This document shows, one piece after another, positions 20,151 through 30,942 of a stretch of 64,000 bases of DNA. The notes under the pieces are model-generated. The model had not been told where the DNA came from and made no database searches. It saw nothing but the letters and a program-made list of their open reading frames with translations. Each line of letters starts with the position of its first letter. The stretch's first letter is position 1. The DNA lies in assembly GCF_950295315.1 (NCBI RefSeq), contig NC_080177.1, positions 83,995,216 to 84,059,215 of the forward strand, given 5' to 3'. Source of the DNA: Erinaceus europaeus. Lineage: Eukaryota; Chordata; Mammalia; Eulipotyphla; Erinaceidae. The position numbers and the translations under genes were made by a program.

Positions 20151-20965
20151 CCATGTGGCTTTATAATATGATAAAGACAGAAACAAACAGATGATGCTGG
20201 TGACTGCACAGGATGATCCCAGGAATATGCATCCGCCACTGCAGTTGCACATTTTCTTAAAAAGAGATTTTACCATTGGAGAGAAAGAAACACAGATGCT
20301 TAAACATTCACTGTTGAATTATTCTTCAAGTGAGCTAGTTTATCCACCAAATCCAACAAACAAAGCAAATGCTGTTTTTATAAATAGTAGAAGTAAGGGG
20401 AAACACAGCAGAGGAAGATCACAGAGAAGGAGAGAACTAGTAGAAAAAATGTAAGTAAGCATAATCTCACATACATATTTGAGCTGAATTCTGAGTATCC
20501 AAAACAGTGGCTGCTCCTGGCAGTGGCTGCTCCCTCTGCTAGAGAACTGCTCACACGGCTTCCTTTGCTCACTCTCCTCTCAGCCTCCTCCTCACACAGG
20601 CATGTGGATCTAGGGTGCAGCAAGCGCGCCAGGAGTTCCAATTCACTTAACTCCCAGGTGTCAAAGTAAATCACCAGCTATTAAGCAGAACCGTTCAATG
20701 GCAAGAAACCTGATTTAGAAGTTAGAAAACTTGGGTTTGATTCAATTCATCTATTTTCCAATCTCATATGCTGTCAAATTGAAGTTCTGAGAATAGAACT
20801 TATGGTTGAAAATTCTGAATTTCTCATCGTATTTGTAGTAATTGACTTAAATATCTAATAAAAAGGTATTGAGAATTCAGATGACCGTCTATGGCTCATG
20901 TCAAGATGTGCCAACTACAAAATGCTATGAAATCAATACAAGCTTGAAAGTGAAACTGCTATTGC
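20151..20965. other. No confirmed gene; one candidate exon-like frame
   Basis: The + strand frame at 20191-20454 (87 codons) is not in a recognised repeat and its stop codon overlaps a splice-donor-like ATGTAAGTAAG. I recognise no family. See findings. Otherwise nothing seen. Confidence 0.4.
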
Positions 20966-21125
20966 AAAAAAAAAAAAAAAAAAAAAGGAAAATAAAGGGG
21001 AAAAAAGGAGGAAAAGAAAAATAAAGTTAAGAGATTAAGATTACCATAACATCTGGGTCTAGGTGATAAAGATCACATGAAGGAGGAAGGAAGGAAGGAA
21101 GGAAGGAATGAAGGAAGGAAAGCTG
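20966..21125. repeat. Poly-A run and (GGAA)n tracts
   Basis: A run of about 21 A at 20966-20986, A/G-rich sequence, then GGAAGGAAGGAAGGAAGGAA near 21080-21120. Confidence 0.9.
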
Positions 21126-21139
21126 TAATACCTATGTCC

Positions 21140-21228
21140 TTAGGGGAAGCTTTGTGAACAGTGGGACAGTGCTTCAGATGTGTCTCTGTCTCTCATCCTT
21201 TGCCAAAGAGAGAGAGAGATGGAGAGAA
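21140..21228 (+). mobile_element. SINE body fragment
   Basis: GGGGAAGCTTTGTGAACAG ... TTCAGATGTGTCTCTGTC matches the middle of type B. The head is absent. Confidence 0.6.
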
Positions 21229-21435
21229 AGAGGCCAGGTGTCCGCACGAAGCACACCTGGCTAAGAGCACAAGTTACAGTGCAAAGGTTCAGGTCCCTCA
21301 CCTGCAGGAGGGAAAACTTCATAAGTGGTGAAGCAGTGTTGGCAGGTATCTCTCTGTCTCCATCCCTTTATTTCCCCTCTTCTCAATTTCTGTCTCTACT
21401 AATAATAAATAAAATAAAAATATGGAGAAAGAGAG
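21229..21435 (+). mobile_element. Type B SINE
   Basis: AGCACACCTGGCTAAGAGC head, weak B box GGTTCAGGTCCC, body and an AATAATAAATAAAATAAAAA tail that passes into the pentamer array. Confidence 0.8.
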
Positions 21436-21685
21436 AAAGGAAAGGAAAGGAAAGGAAAGGGAAGGGAAGGGAAGGGGAGGGGAGGGGAGGGGAGGGGAGG
21501 GGAGGGGAGGGGAGGGGAGGGGAGGGGAGGGGAGGGAAGGGAAGGGAAGGGAAGGGAAGGGAAGGGAAGGGAAGGGAAGGGAAGGGAAGGAAAGGAAAGG
21601 AAAGGAAAGGAAAGGAAAGGAAAGGAAAGGAAAGGAAAGGAAAGGAAAGGAAAGGAAAGGAAAGGAAAGGAAAGGAAAGGAAAGG
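21436..21685. repeat. 50-unit AAAGG-type pentanucleotide array with stepped variants
   Basis: By direct count: (AAAGG)5 (GAAGG)3 (GGAGG)12 (GAAGG)11 (AAAGG)19, 250 bp with no interruption or phase slip. It arises at the tail of a type B SINE. The 231-codon and 127-codon frames across it are spurious. Confidence 0.97.
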
Positions 21686-22014
21686 CGGAAGGCAAGAAAG
21701 GAGGGGTAAGAGAATCCCCAGAACTGAAGAGGCTCACCTCAGGCTTGGCCCACCTGCCATCTTGGTTAGCATATATCAGCATAAGCTGCTCTTCACTTCA
21801 AAGCACCATCTCAATGTGAAAATGACTTTATTCTGGGTGAATGCTGGTTCCTGTCTGCCTCCTCTACCAAACTGAAGTTTATTTATTCAGCATCATTGGT
21901 TCCTTGACAGCAGGCACCATATGTACTTTTAATCGCCTTTAATTCTATTGTAGGCATTTCATTTTTGTTGAATAAATTAAGCCCTACATCTTTCTTTTAC
22001 CAAAAAAAAGTTTT

Positions 22015-22650
22015 ATCCCCCTCCCTGAGACAGAGACAGGCAACCATGTGTCACGCCATCACACCACCTTGTGACTCAGTAGATGTAATTAGAGCAACGA
22101 GAACGTAACTTCGTGTGTTACTTTGTCTCTGTGGGGCAGCATTTTGCTGGACGGTCTGACTCAGCTGGGCCAGACGCGGCTCATCTTGGTTGGGTTCACG
22201 TTCACACTTGCAGTCAGCTGCCAAGTGACTAGAGACTGGCTAATCCAAGACGGGTCACCATGGCTACTTGACTCTGTTCACTGGAGCTCTCATCTTCTCA
22301 TCTCATCACACGGCAGGTTCCTAAGAGCAGAGCAGGTACCCTAGGCTTCCAGAGGACCAAGTTTACAAACGTGGCATCAGTTCTGCCCCCTCCTACCGGC
22401 CAGAGTAAGTCACAAAACTAGCCCAGATTCAAGAGCGGAGAAACAGGCTCACTCTTTCTGATCAGAGGAGATATAAAAGCGCATTGTGAACATATGGTTA
22501 CAAGGAGGTGTGGAGAATCGTGGCTCTTCTTACAAGGCACTGCACCTCTGCTGCACTGTCAGTGATTTTCCGTGTGGTACACAATAAAATCAAGTAGAAC
22601 AGACGATCACACCCTCACTCGGGAATCCGAAATACAAGGAGAGGGGACAA
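22015..22650. mobile_element. Possible ancient mammalian repeat relic
   Basis: The order of motifs GACTCAGCTGGGCCAGACG, TGCAGTCAGCTGCCAAGTG, CCGGCCAGAGTAAGTCAC and ACTAGCCCAGATTCAAGAG recalls an old mammalian interspersed repeat that I cannot name with certainty. No coding potential. Confidence 0.4.
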
Positions 22651-22920
22651 TGTGGACTGAGAGCTCACCCTGAAGAGTCAGGAGGGGTGACTACAGCAGA
22701 CATCCAACATAATAAGGAACTATGACTTCAACAGGGGCTGTCAGACAAAGACTAGCTCAGACAATCAAGATGCCAGGACAGAAATCCCGAGAAAAAAAGA
22801 AGGAAAAAGTTGGGAACTAGATCTGTCTCACTTCACTGAGGCTCTCAATTCCAGTTCCAGTCCACACCAGTCCTCTGCAACCCAAAAACTAGCCTGATAA
22901 GTAGAAGAAATACATGTGCA

Positions 22921-23184
22921 TGGGGGGGGGGGGCACTGCGGGTTAAGCGCAGGTGGCGCAAAGCACAAGGACCAGTGTAAGGATCCCGGTTCAAGCCCCT
23001 GGCTCCCCACCTGCAGGGGAGTCGCTTCACAGGCGGTGAAGCAGGTCTGCAGGTGTCTGTCTTTCTCTCCCCGTCTCTGTCTTCCCCTCCTCTCTCCATT
23101 TCTCTCTGTCCTATCCAACAATGACAACAACAATAATAACATGAACAACAATAAACAACAAGGGCAACAAAAAAAGGGAAAATT
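22921..23184 (+). mobile_element. A-short SINE with poly-G at the head
   Basis: The expected GGGAGTCGGGCGGTAGC start is replaced by a run of 12 G; the B box GGTTCAAGCCC, body and tail are normal. The A box is partly lost. Confidence 0.9.
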
Positions 23185-23212
23185 ATATATATACATATAT
23201 ATATATATATAA
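23185..23212. repeat. (TA)n at SINE tail
   Basis: An alternating TA tract with one TACATA interruption. Confidence 0.9.
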
Positions 23213-24436
23213 GTGCATCTGCTAAATTTTCCTTTTCTCTAAATATAACTATGTTCCATATTTACCTACATTTACTATTAAAAGAAAAAAATACTCCTCT
23301 GAGTGCAGGAATTAGTTTTGTGATTGGGAGAAGCAAGAGTTGCACAAACAAGTTCTGACACAGCACAGTATACCAAATGGACACTAATGGGAGAATAAAA
23401 CTAATTTCCCCTAACCAGATTCCATGAATTTTTCTCAAACTCACATTCATACAGATGAGCAGGAGTTACCTATTTTAGGTCCATCTTGCTTTTTTTTTTT
23501 CCCTGTAATTTTCCATATGAGAGTTACAGATACAAAGAAACGTGGGATTCATTACAAGATGTAAACATTGCGATCTGCATGAAGAAAATCATATTACAAC
23601 CTAAATATTACCCATTTAGATTTGCAGCCCAGTTACAGTCCACTAAATCCTAAGTACTTTTTTTTTTTTTCAGCCAAAGCTATATTGCATTTCAACTCTC
23701 TTGTTAGAAACTGATGCTGGGAATTGACAAGATAATAGGATGGAGAAAGTTTTCAGATCTCATTTACAGCAGATGGTAGAAGGGTCAGTTTCCCGGGTAA
23801 TGAAGCATTGTCTGGTTGCCCTCAAAACGTTCTCAGTGCTGCCCAGTCCCCAGCTTCCTGGAAAGCATCTGCATTGCAACTATCCTTCAGAGCTTCACCC
23901 TAACACTTAAAAAAAAAAAAGAAAAGTTATTAACAAATTATCTGAGGCTTGGGGGAGAGAAGTGCCAAACTTCAGGTTCTGATTTGAAAAAAAAAATAAT
24001 CTATAATCCTTAGAGATGCTTAGAATTCATAGGAGCAGCTTTTAATTTATATTTTAATTTACATCTAACTCTAATTCTTTCTGTCTAATTTGTTCTTTCT
24101 CAAGCTAATGTGTCTTGAAGGTTCCCACTGACAATTTTTGGCTGATAAAATACAGGAGGAAATACAGGGTCCTGTTCTATCCTGCCTTCTACCGCCACTC
24201 TCATGGCTCCATTCTTGAGTCTAGAGGTGATTCCCTCTACCTGTCTTACAGGGCAGTGCCAACACTTGTGAACCATCACTTGGCCTTCCTTGAGACGGAA
24301 TGCAGGAGTGTGAGGATCAATAAAGAAGTGCATAGTCCCTATTGTTTATCTTTTAATTTTGCTATCAACTGTCTGTCTTTATCCCTGCGCTGGGCCCATT
24401 TACGTGCCCAGAAGTCTCCTGCCATTTTGATCTCAT
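23213..24436. other. No gene seen
   Basis: AT-rich, with short T and A runs (23490, 23660, 23909, 23987). The 107-codon and 77-codon frames near 24100-24438 lack family features. Confidence 0.55.
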
Positions 24437-24483
24437 AGGAAGGGTTGAGGAGACAACATAATGGTTCTGCAAGAGACTTTCAG
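24437..24483 (+). mobile_element. Type C SINE head fragment joined to L1
   Basis: GAGGAGACAACATAATGGTT and CAAGAGACTTTCA are type C. The sequence then changes abruptly to L1. Confidence 0.65.
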
Positions 24484-24780
24484 CTCCTCTTGGATGGAGC
24501 TTGAAGGAACCAAGTTAAGTGAGAGAAGCCAGAAAGAGAAGGATGGATATGGGATAATCTCACTCACAGAGGGAAGTTAAATAGTAAGAACAGAAGGAGA
24601 AACACAAAGCAGAACTTGGATTGGGTTTGGCGTATTATAGCAAAGTAAAGGACTCTGGGTCGGGGGGAGAGGGAGTGATGGTGGAGGAGGTCCTATGAGG
24701 GGGGTTAGAGTGCTGTGTGGAAAACTGAGAAATGTTACACAGGTACAAACTACTGTATTTTACTGTCAACTGTAAAGAGC
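24484..24780 (+). mobile_element. L1 3' end
   Basis: Starts at TGGATGGAGCTTGAAGGAAC (end of ORF2), with AAGTGAGAGAAGCCAGAAAG, and ends TATTTTACTGTCAACTGTAAA without a poly-A tail. Confidence 0.8.
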
Positions 24781-24976
24781 AATTGTTTCACTTACCTAAT
24801 CCCTGGTTTGTAAGCCTCTGCTAGTTTATACGACTAATAGTTCACTTTTCTTCTGTATCCTCAGGGATTCTGTAAAGCTACCCCGGCTTCCCTGATAGTT
24901 CACTCCCACAGTTCACATGGACTTGCTTTACTGCACAAACTCCTCTCTATTGAAATGAAAATAAAGACAACAATGA

Positions 24977-25209
24977 GGAGGCTGGGCAGTAGCACAGCGG
25001 GTTAAGCACACATGGCATGAAGTGCAAGGACCAGCAATAAGGATCCCCGTTCAAGCCCCTGGCTCCCCACCTGTGGGGGGTGGAGGATAGGGTCACTTCG
25101 CAGGCGGTGAAGCAGGTCTGCAGGTGTGTATCTTTCTCTCCTCCTTTCTCTCTTCCTTTCCTCTCTCAGTTTCTCTCTGTCCTATCCAACAGGCTAACCC
25201 TGGAGACAA
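24977..25209 (+). mobile_element. A-type SINE ending in a GAT microsatellite
   Basis: Head GGCAGTAGCACAGCGGG, B box GTTCAAGCCCC. The remains of the A-long end (CTAACCCTGGAGAC) lie directly before the (GAT)n array, and the linker has been deleted. Confidence 0.88.
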
Positions 25210-25211
25210 TA

Positions 25212-25277
<66 letters not shown>

Positions 25278-25283
25278 GTGATG
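25210..25283. repeat. (GAT)n microsatellite
   Basis: About 22 GAT units followed by GGTGATGGAGGAGGAGG. Three frames give poly-Met, poly-Asp and poly-Ser artefacts. Confidence 0.97.
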
Positions 25284-25436
25284 GAGGAGGAGGAGATGTG
25301 GAATATATTAGCATTATCATTTTGCCAATAAGGAGAATTGACTTAAAACTGAAAGCCTTACTTTCCGGTCAAGTGGTACCTAGCAGTGTGGGACACTTGG
25401 AGTAAGCAAGGCTTCACGCCAGCAGCTGTATCTACA

Positions 25437-25645
25437 TTTCTCATTCTCCAAACAGCCCAGTGAGAAAGATATCATCCCATCTCTTTACTGTATAGATGAG
25501 AAGACATGCTCCCTGGCAAAGTGAAAGCAACTTGCCCACTGCCACACAGCTAGTGGCACAGCGAGGTCTCCCTGGGGTTGTGTGACCCTCAACACCAGAG
25601 CCAGGGCTGAAACCCGGGCGTTTTGATTTTTGGACCTCAGACAGA
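25437..25645 (+). mobile_element. MIR SINE relic
   Basis: The conserved MIR core is visible: CTGTATAGATGAGAAGACATG, then AGCAACTTGCCCACTGCC, ACACAGCTAGTGGCACAG, and GGGCTGAAACCCGGGCG. This is an old pan-mammalian family. Confidence 0.85.
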
Positions 25646-25985
25646 TCTATTACACCTCTTTTGTCTCCACTTCAAGCCCTGTGTCATGGCAAACCGCGTT
25701 CCGGTGTTGCTTTGGCTAAAACTTGCAGATAAAAAATGTTGGGAGGAAGTCTTCTCTAGTGGTTATGCTTCACATACCAGAAGGCAGACGGAGCACAGAG
25801 TGTTAAAAGACCCCAGAGAAGCTTATTCATCCCAGAATTTATCCAGTGCTGTTAAAATGAAAGACTTGGGTTTCCTGTGGTTTTGCTGTCTTAAAGGTGA
25901 AATGCCCTCAGGGTCCATAAAAAGGTTTCCTTCTTTTGTAGTGCTTGATGTTCCAAAGTATTTTTTATCTTTAAAATATTAAGTA

Positions 25986-26276
25986 GGGAGTTGGGCTGTA
26001 GCGCAGCTGGTTAAGCGCAGGTGGCGCAAAGCACAAGGACCAGCATAAGGATCCCGGTTCGAGCCCCGACTCCCCACCTGCAGGGGAGTCGCTTCACAGG
26101 CAGTGAAGCAGGTCTGCAGGTGTCTGTCTTTCTCTTCCCCTCTCTGTCTTCCCCTCCTCTCTCCATTTCTCTCTGTCCTATCCAACAACGACAACAACAA
26201 TAATAACTACAACAATAAAACAACAAGGGCAACAAAAGGGAATAAATAAATAAAATAAATATTTAATTAAAAAAAT
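25986..26276 (+). mobile_element. A-short SINE with 10-bp target duplication
   Basis: A box TGTAGCGCAGCTGG and B box GGTTCGAGCCC are intact and the tail AATAAATAAATAAAATAAAT is complete. Direct repeats ATATTAAGTA at 25976-25985 and 26277-26286. Confidence 0.95.
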
Positions 26277-26439
26277 ATATTAAGTAAACACCACAAAGTA
26301 CTTAAAGGGCTCTGGGGGGAGGGGTCTCTCTGGCTGGGTTCTACTCAAGCATAATTTGGAGAACTAATCAAAGGCAAAGGAAATTCACAGTTTAAAAGAT
26401 AAAACTTTCCTGAGCATCATGCTTTACTATTTCACCTGC

Positions 26440-26720
26440 CAGTTGCCTCTGCTGCCTTGTGAGCAGCCCGCGCGCAAACCAAGTTACTAAGCTCTGCTTT
26501 CCCGCCGAAAGCACATTAGGAGTTCCTTGGGACCAGCAATAATTCACCAGGTTTGCGTCACCCCTCCAGCAGCAGTGTCCACAAGGAGCCCTCAGCATTG
26601 CGCCGGGAAAACGGTTCCAGCCATCGCTTCGTCCCTGGAGGCTGCCGGCCATGCCACACGGGGAACAGGAGGGCAGCAGGGCCGCTGGGGAGAAGGGAAA
26701 TAGCGCAAAGTGCCCAGTTT
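26440..26720. other. Local CpG- and GC-rich patch
   Basis: Roughly 17 CpG in about 250 bp (for example CCCGCGCGC, CCCGCCG, TTGCGCCGGG, GCCGGCC), against CpG-poor surroundings. The 122-codon minus-strand frame has no recognisable domain. It could be a regulatory element, a small unmethylated island or a young unidentified repeat. Confidence 0.4.
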
Positions 26721-26790
26721 GCCAACAGGATGTGTCACTAGCAGTATCATCTATACACAAAGGCTTTCATTTCATTTCATTTTCTGATCA

Positions 26791-27010
26791 TTTTTTTTAT
26801 TTCTTTATTGGGAGATTAATCGTTTGCAGTTGACAGTAAAACACAGTAGTTGGTACATGCATAACATTTCTCAGTTTTCCACATAACAACACAACCCCCA
26901 CCAGGTCCTCCTGTGCCATCCTGTTCCTGGACCTGAACCCTCCCCTCACCCAGAGCTTTTTTTTTACTTTGGTGCAATACACCAGCTCCAGTCCAAGTCC
27001 ACAAAGCCTT
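26791..27010 (-). mobile_element. L1 3' end, 5'-truncated
   Basis: The minus strand ends TATGTGGAAAACTGAGAAATG, split as TATGTGGAAAACTGAG / AAATG, then TTTTACTGTCAACTGC and CCCAATAAAGAAATAAAAAA. Confidence 0.85.
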
Positions 27011-27021
27011 CTTTCTTTTTC

Positions 27022-27140
27022 TTTTTAACTAGTGCCCTGATCAGCAGTGGCTTATCAGTGGTGTCAGAGACAGAACCTAGTACACTGGAGGCTCAGGTGT
27101 GAAAGTCCATTGACATGCCCCTTGTGCTGTCTTCCCAGTC
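27022..27140 (-). mobile_element. Type C SINE, degraded
   Basis: The minus strand has GGGAAGACAGCACAAGGGG and CACCTGAGCCTCCAGTG, ending CTGATCAGGGCACTAG. Confidence 0.7.
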
Positions 27141-27167
27141 CACTACGTAGCAATTCTAGATGCAACT

Positions 27168-27300
27168 CCAAGGGGGGAGAGAGGCAGCAAGCAGACTCTC
27201 ATGCCTGAGGTTCCAAGGATCCAGGTTCAATCCCCTGTACCACCATAAGCCAGAGTTGAGCATTGCTCTGGAGAAGAAAATAAATAATGATAATAATATC
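27168..27300 (+). mobile_element. Type C SINE
   Basis: GAGAGAGGCAGCAAGCAGAC (head degraded), CATGCCTGAGGTTCCAAGG, GGTTCAATCCCCTGTACCAC and CAGAGTTGAGCATTGCTCTG, with an AATAATGATAATAAT tail. Confidence 0.82.
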
Positions 27301-27413
27301 CAATACATACACCACCGTCCAAACCCCCAGAGTTCCAAGAGGGCAATCAGTCAAAGAAGCTGCCATTCAGACCTTTCCTATACTCAGCAAAGAAAAGGCA
27401 AGTGAAAAGCTTT

Positions 27414-27653
27414 AAAACAAAAAACTTTCTTTTCTTTTTTAAATCATTTATTTTTTATTTACTATTTATTAGCTAGAGAGAAATCAAGGGAGAGGGGGTA
27501 GATAGAAAGAGAGAGACAGAGAGACACCTACAGACCTGCTTCACCACTCATGAAGCTTTGCCCCTGCGGGTGGGGACCAGGGGTTTGAACCTGGGTCCTT
27601 GTGCATGATAACATGTACATTCAACCAAGTGCACCACCACCTGGCCCCAAATA
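27414..27653 (-). mobile_element. Type B SINE
   Basis: An inverted copy with CACCACCTGGCCCC at the head end. Direct repeats AAAAGCTTT at 27405-27413 and 27654-27662. Confidence 0.92.
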
Positions 27654-27708
27654 AAAAGCTTTTACCAAGACTAGTAAGCAAACTAGCAGGCAGACAGATG
27701 GGTACACA

Positions 27709-27711
<3 letters not shown>

Positions 27712-27758
<47 letters not shown>
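27712..27758. repeat. (CT)n(CA)n microsatellite
   Basis: About 9 CT units then about 15 CA units. Confidence 0.95.
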
Positions 27759-28834
27759 TGCATAGCATTTCTGCATTTCTCCCAAACTCAAACATGCTTT
27801 AGAGATTCTATGTTGGTGTGAAAGCTTATGAGACTCTGATCTATATAGTAGATGGAGTTAGGTCACAACTCCTGCATCTTTCTGTAGCTCCTGGTTTGTA
27901 GGAGGGAGGAGGAAACTCAAAGGGGAAGAACTCACATGAGGTTAAAGCTTAGGGTTCAGACACAGCTGATATGTGTAGCGAACAGAAGAAATAAGAAGAC
28001 AGATCACCTAGGAGCCTTTCGGCATCTCTTGGTTAAGAAATCATTTCCAGTGAAGAGAGTCTCTGAAATGGGGAACCAGAATCAGAAATAAAAGTTTAAA
28101 GAAGAGGGATGACTATGACTATCTCAAAATAGCTATTTAAAGGTGCCTAGAGAGAGAAGAACGAAATAAAAACAGCCTGGAGTTCCAGCAACGCATCATG
28201 ATGATTCAGGGCAAAGCCAACGGTGTGATAGCCAGGGGAACAGTGACAGAAACAACTGGCCTGAGAGGATGTGTGAAACTCCATCTCGAATTCTACTGAG
28301 AAAACTGAAGTCTGAAAAGAACACGCAAGGGAGTGTGGTTGTCACTGTGCCTTGAGGTCCGTGTAAAAAACCATCCAAGCAGCAAAAATCTGGGGTGTCA
28401 CGTTAGTGGGACACTATTCATACCTTTGGGATGCCGCAGGTTACTGAAGCGTAATTATTCAGTCATCAAGTGCTTATTTATAAAAGGTCGTACTCACTGG
28501 GAAATATATCGGCTTGATTGTCCCGCATGGGTTTCATAGTAGAGCCTCTCTCTGTTTTCAGCTATTCTGAGTTCTTGCTGAATTCCTAGCAACCCTACCA
28601 GACAGGTAGTTGACAGGACTATCTCCACTTCGACTCACCTGGAGAGTGCTGCAGTGAGGTGACACTTCTGAACTGTGTATTTGTAAATCTTGACCGTGTG
28701 TCCTTAACTTTTCAATACTACCCTAAATTTTCAACAACAACAAAAAAATTCAAGACATAAAAATCACCATTTTGTTTTGAATGGAAACTTTACTTGCACT
28801 TGCTTCTTGACAAATAAAAAATTGGGGGTGGGGG
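27759..28834. other. No gene seen
   Basis: No repeat family or exon recognised over about 1.1 kb. Confidence 0.55.
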
Positions 28835-28913
28835 AGCTTGCCACCAGGGTTATCAATAGGGCTCAGTGCCTATACAATGAATCCACCACTCCTGACAACC
28901 ATTCTTTCCTTTC

Positions 28914-28956
<43 letters not shown>

Positions 28957-29167
28957 CTTTTTCTTTCTTTTTTACCCTTCTCTATTGTATTTTAAGGGAC
29001 AGAGGTTTGGGGTGATAGAGAGGGACAGAGAAAAAGAGACACCTGCAGCACTGCTTCACTACATCTGAAGCTTCCCCTACCTTGCAGGTGGAGACTAGGG
29101 GGCTTGAACCCAGATACTTGGAAGATGATAAGGTGTGTAGTCATCTGGGTGACTACCTCCTGGCCCT
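28835..29167 (-). mobile_element. Long SINE with internal (CTTT)n
   Basis: The minus strand gives a B-like head (GGCCAGGAGGTAGTCACCC), B box GGTTCAAGCCCC, body, then an AAAG-rich linker (about 60 bp of CTTT units at 28905-28965 on the + strand) and the A-long end module (complement of CCACCAGGGTTATC). It shows that the end module also occurs on B-like heads. Confidence 0.82.
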
Positions 29168-29369
29168 TGACCAAACTTTTCAGGATGTAACATCAGAGAA
29201 TGAATGGGCCCTAAAATCCCATTGCTATGCCTTCCAATTAAGTGATATTTATTTTTAAAGTGACTGGCATAGGTTTCAACCTTATGTAAAGAAATAACAA
29301 CCATAGTTACTGGATTGCCTTTCTATCCTTACTTATGGAGTTTTGTCAGAGAAGTATGGTGGTTGTCAG

Positions 29370-29495
29370 CACAAGGAGGCTAAGAACACAGAACTTTGAT
29401 GGTGGGAACAGTATGGAACTCTATCCCTATTATTTTATAACCTTGTAAATCACTACTAAATAACTAATAAACATTTTTTAACTAATAAAATTTTA
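29370..29495 (+). mobile_element. LINE D 3' terminus
   Basis: CAGAACTTTGATGGTGGGAAC, split as CAGAACTTTG / ATGGTGGGAAC, ending ATCACTACTAAATAACTAAT with an A-rich tail. Confidence 0.7.
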
Positions 29496-30814
29496 AGGAA
29501 TTAAAAAAAAAAAGAAATAGCGATCACTCCATTGTTCTGCCCTCTAGTAACAAAATTCCTTTAAATATTTGTCTCCACTTCCTTTTCCTCATCCTTTCTT
29601 GAACCCACTCGAATCTTCTGTCTCAGAAACTCTTCGCTTGATGAATCCAATGCCAGTTTTTAATCCTTACCTTACTCAGTCTGTGAACTGCAACTGACAC
29701 CCTGATCAATCTCTTTCTTGATATGCAAGTTAGTTTCTCTGGTCTGGACCTTACCCCGAAAGTCCAGATTCATGTGTCCAACTGTCTATGTCACTTCTCC
29801 ACTCAGTAGTGAAGACATTTCAAACTCATCTGCAAGAACAAAGTCTTCATAGCTCTTCCCTCCATCTGCTCCTCCTCCCTCAGTTTTGCCCAACCTCCAC
29901 AAATGGCAACTCCACCCCTTCGTGGTCTGAAGACATGTAGTCATACCCCAGCAGGGGAATTAGACTCAGTGAAAATGATGCTAAAATGCAGAAAAGCCCA
30001 CTCATTTTATAATCACTGCACTACATCTTTTATAGATTCAGAGTAAGTGTGAGACTTGGGCTCTTAGAAGGTTACTAAATTTTAGTTTAAAATACAATTT
30101 TAGCCTCCTGATTTTGAATGTTTACCTGATCTATACTTAAATAGGGATTACAGACCTATCCCCCCCCCAAAAAAAAAAAGTAGTTTAAAGTATCAAGGAA
30201 ACAAAAATTATCAAACTAAAAAAGAAGACACAAAATAGGTGAGAGAACCACTAGGACTCATTTAAAAATATAAGATAATTAACCAAGCAGTCTTCATAAC
30301 TCACTGGTCCCTACAGAAACAGTATTAACACAAAACAAAAAATACCTGTAATAGTAACCTGAAACCTAGCTGTCACAAAATAGATCAGATGTTTACTATG
30401 CTCAGTTCAAGAGACAGAAAAATAACATGATTTTTTTAGGTCTCCATCAAAATATGGTTAACATAGATCTAATTAATTTGATTTTTAAAGTGTTTTTTAA
30501 ACGAATAATCTGAAACATTTATTTCAGCAGCCCTTTCAGGATGCTATTATTGATGTCATGATCACCAGGATGATCCTCAAAGGACTTCCATGAACAGTAT
30601 TCACTGTGCACTTGACCTAGAGTTTTGTATCAAGGCCCAATATAATCCCATACCAACAACAACAACAAAAAAATACCTAGCAAACTGCAGTTGTAAAATC
30701 TTTTACATGAGTCATTTCATGGTGATTGATGCTCTAAGACAGAATGTGTTGGATTACTACAGACCACTCTCTTGTCCTCACAAAGCACAAACTCCTGTGA
30801 GGTAGTTAGGATGC
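29496..30814. other. No gene seen
   Basis: About 1.3 kb without recognised repeats, apart from a C8 run followed by a run of about 11 A at 30160-30179 and an AACAACAACAAC patch near 30655. Confidence 0.55.
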
Positions 30815-30942
30815 CAAACTTGCGTGCAAGAGGGACCAAAGTGGACAGCCAGCACCACCTACCTAAGCAATGCTCTGAGTTCTCTCTCTCACTCTCTGTC
30901 TCGTGCTAATAAACAAAATCTTTATTAAAAAAAAAAAAAAGG
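30815..30942 (+). mobile_element. Type C-like SINE, degraded, with poly-A tail
   Basis: GCCAGCACCACCTACC and GCAATGCTCTGAGTTCTC, then CT-rich sequence, CTAATAAACAAAATC and a run of 14 A. Confidence 0.6.

Noticed and set aside
21180..21875. 231-codon frame rich in KGKERKGK and the opposing FPFLSFPS frame
   Set aside because: Product of the 250-bp pentamer array plus a SINE body.
25080..25405. Poly-Met and poly-Asp frames
   Set aside because: (GAT)n microsatellite read in different frames.
25623..25982. 119-codon frame next to the MIR
   Set aside because: Starts inside the MIR relic and continues into unique AT-rich DNA. No family resemblance and no supporting splice signals.
26011..26087. 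tRNA gene at well-preserved SINE heads
   Set aside because: A and B boxes are present, but there is no cloverleaf with matching acceptor arms, and the sequence continues into SINE body and tail.
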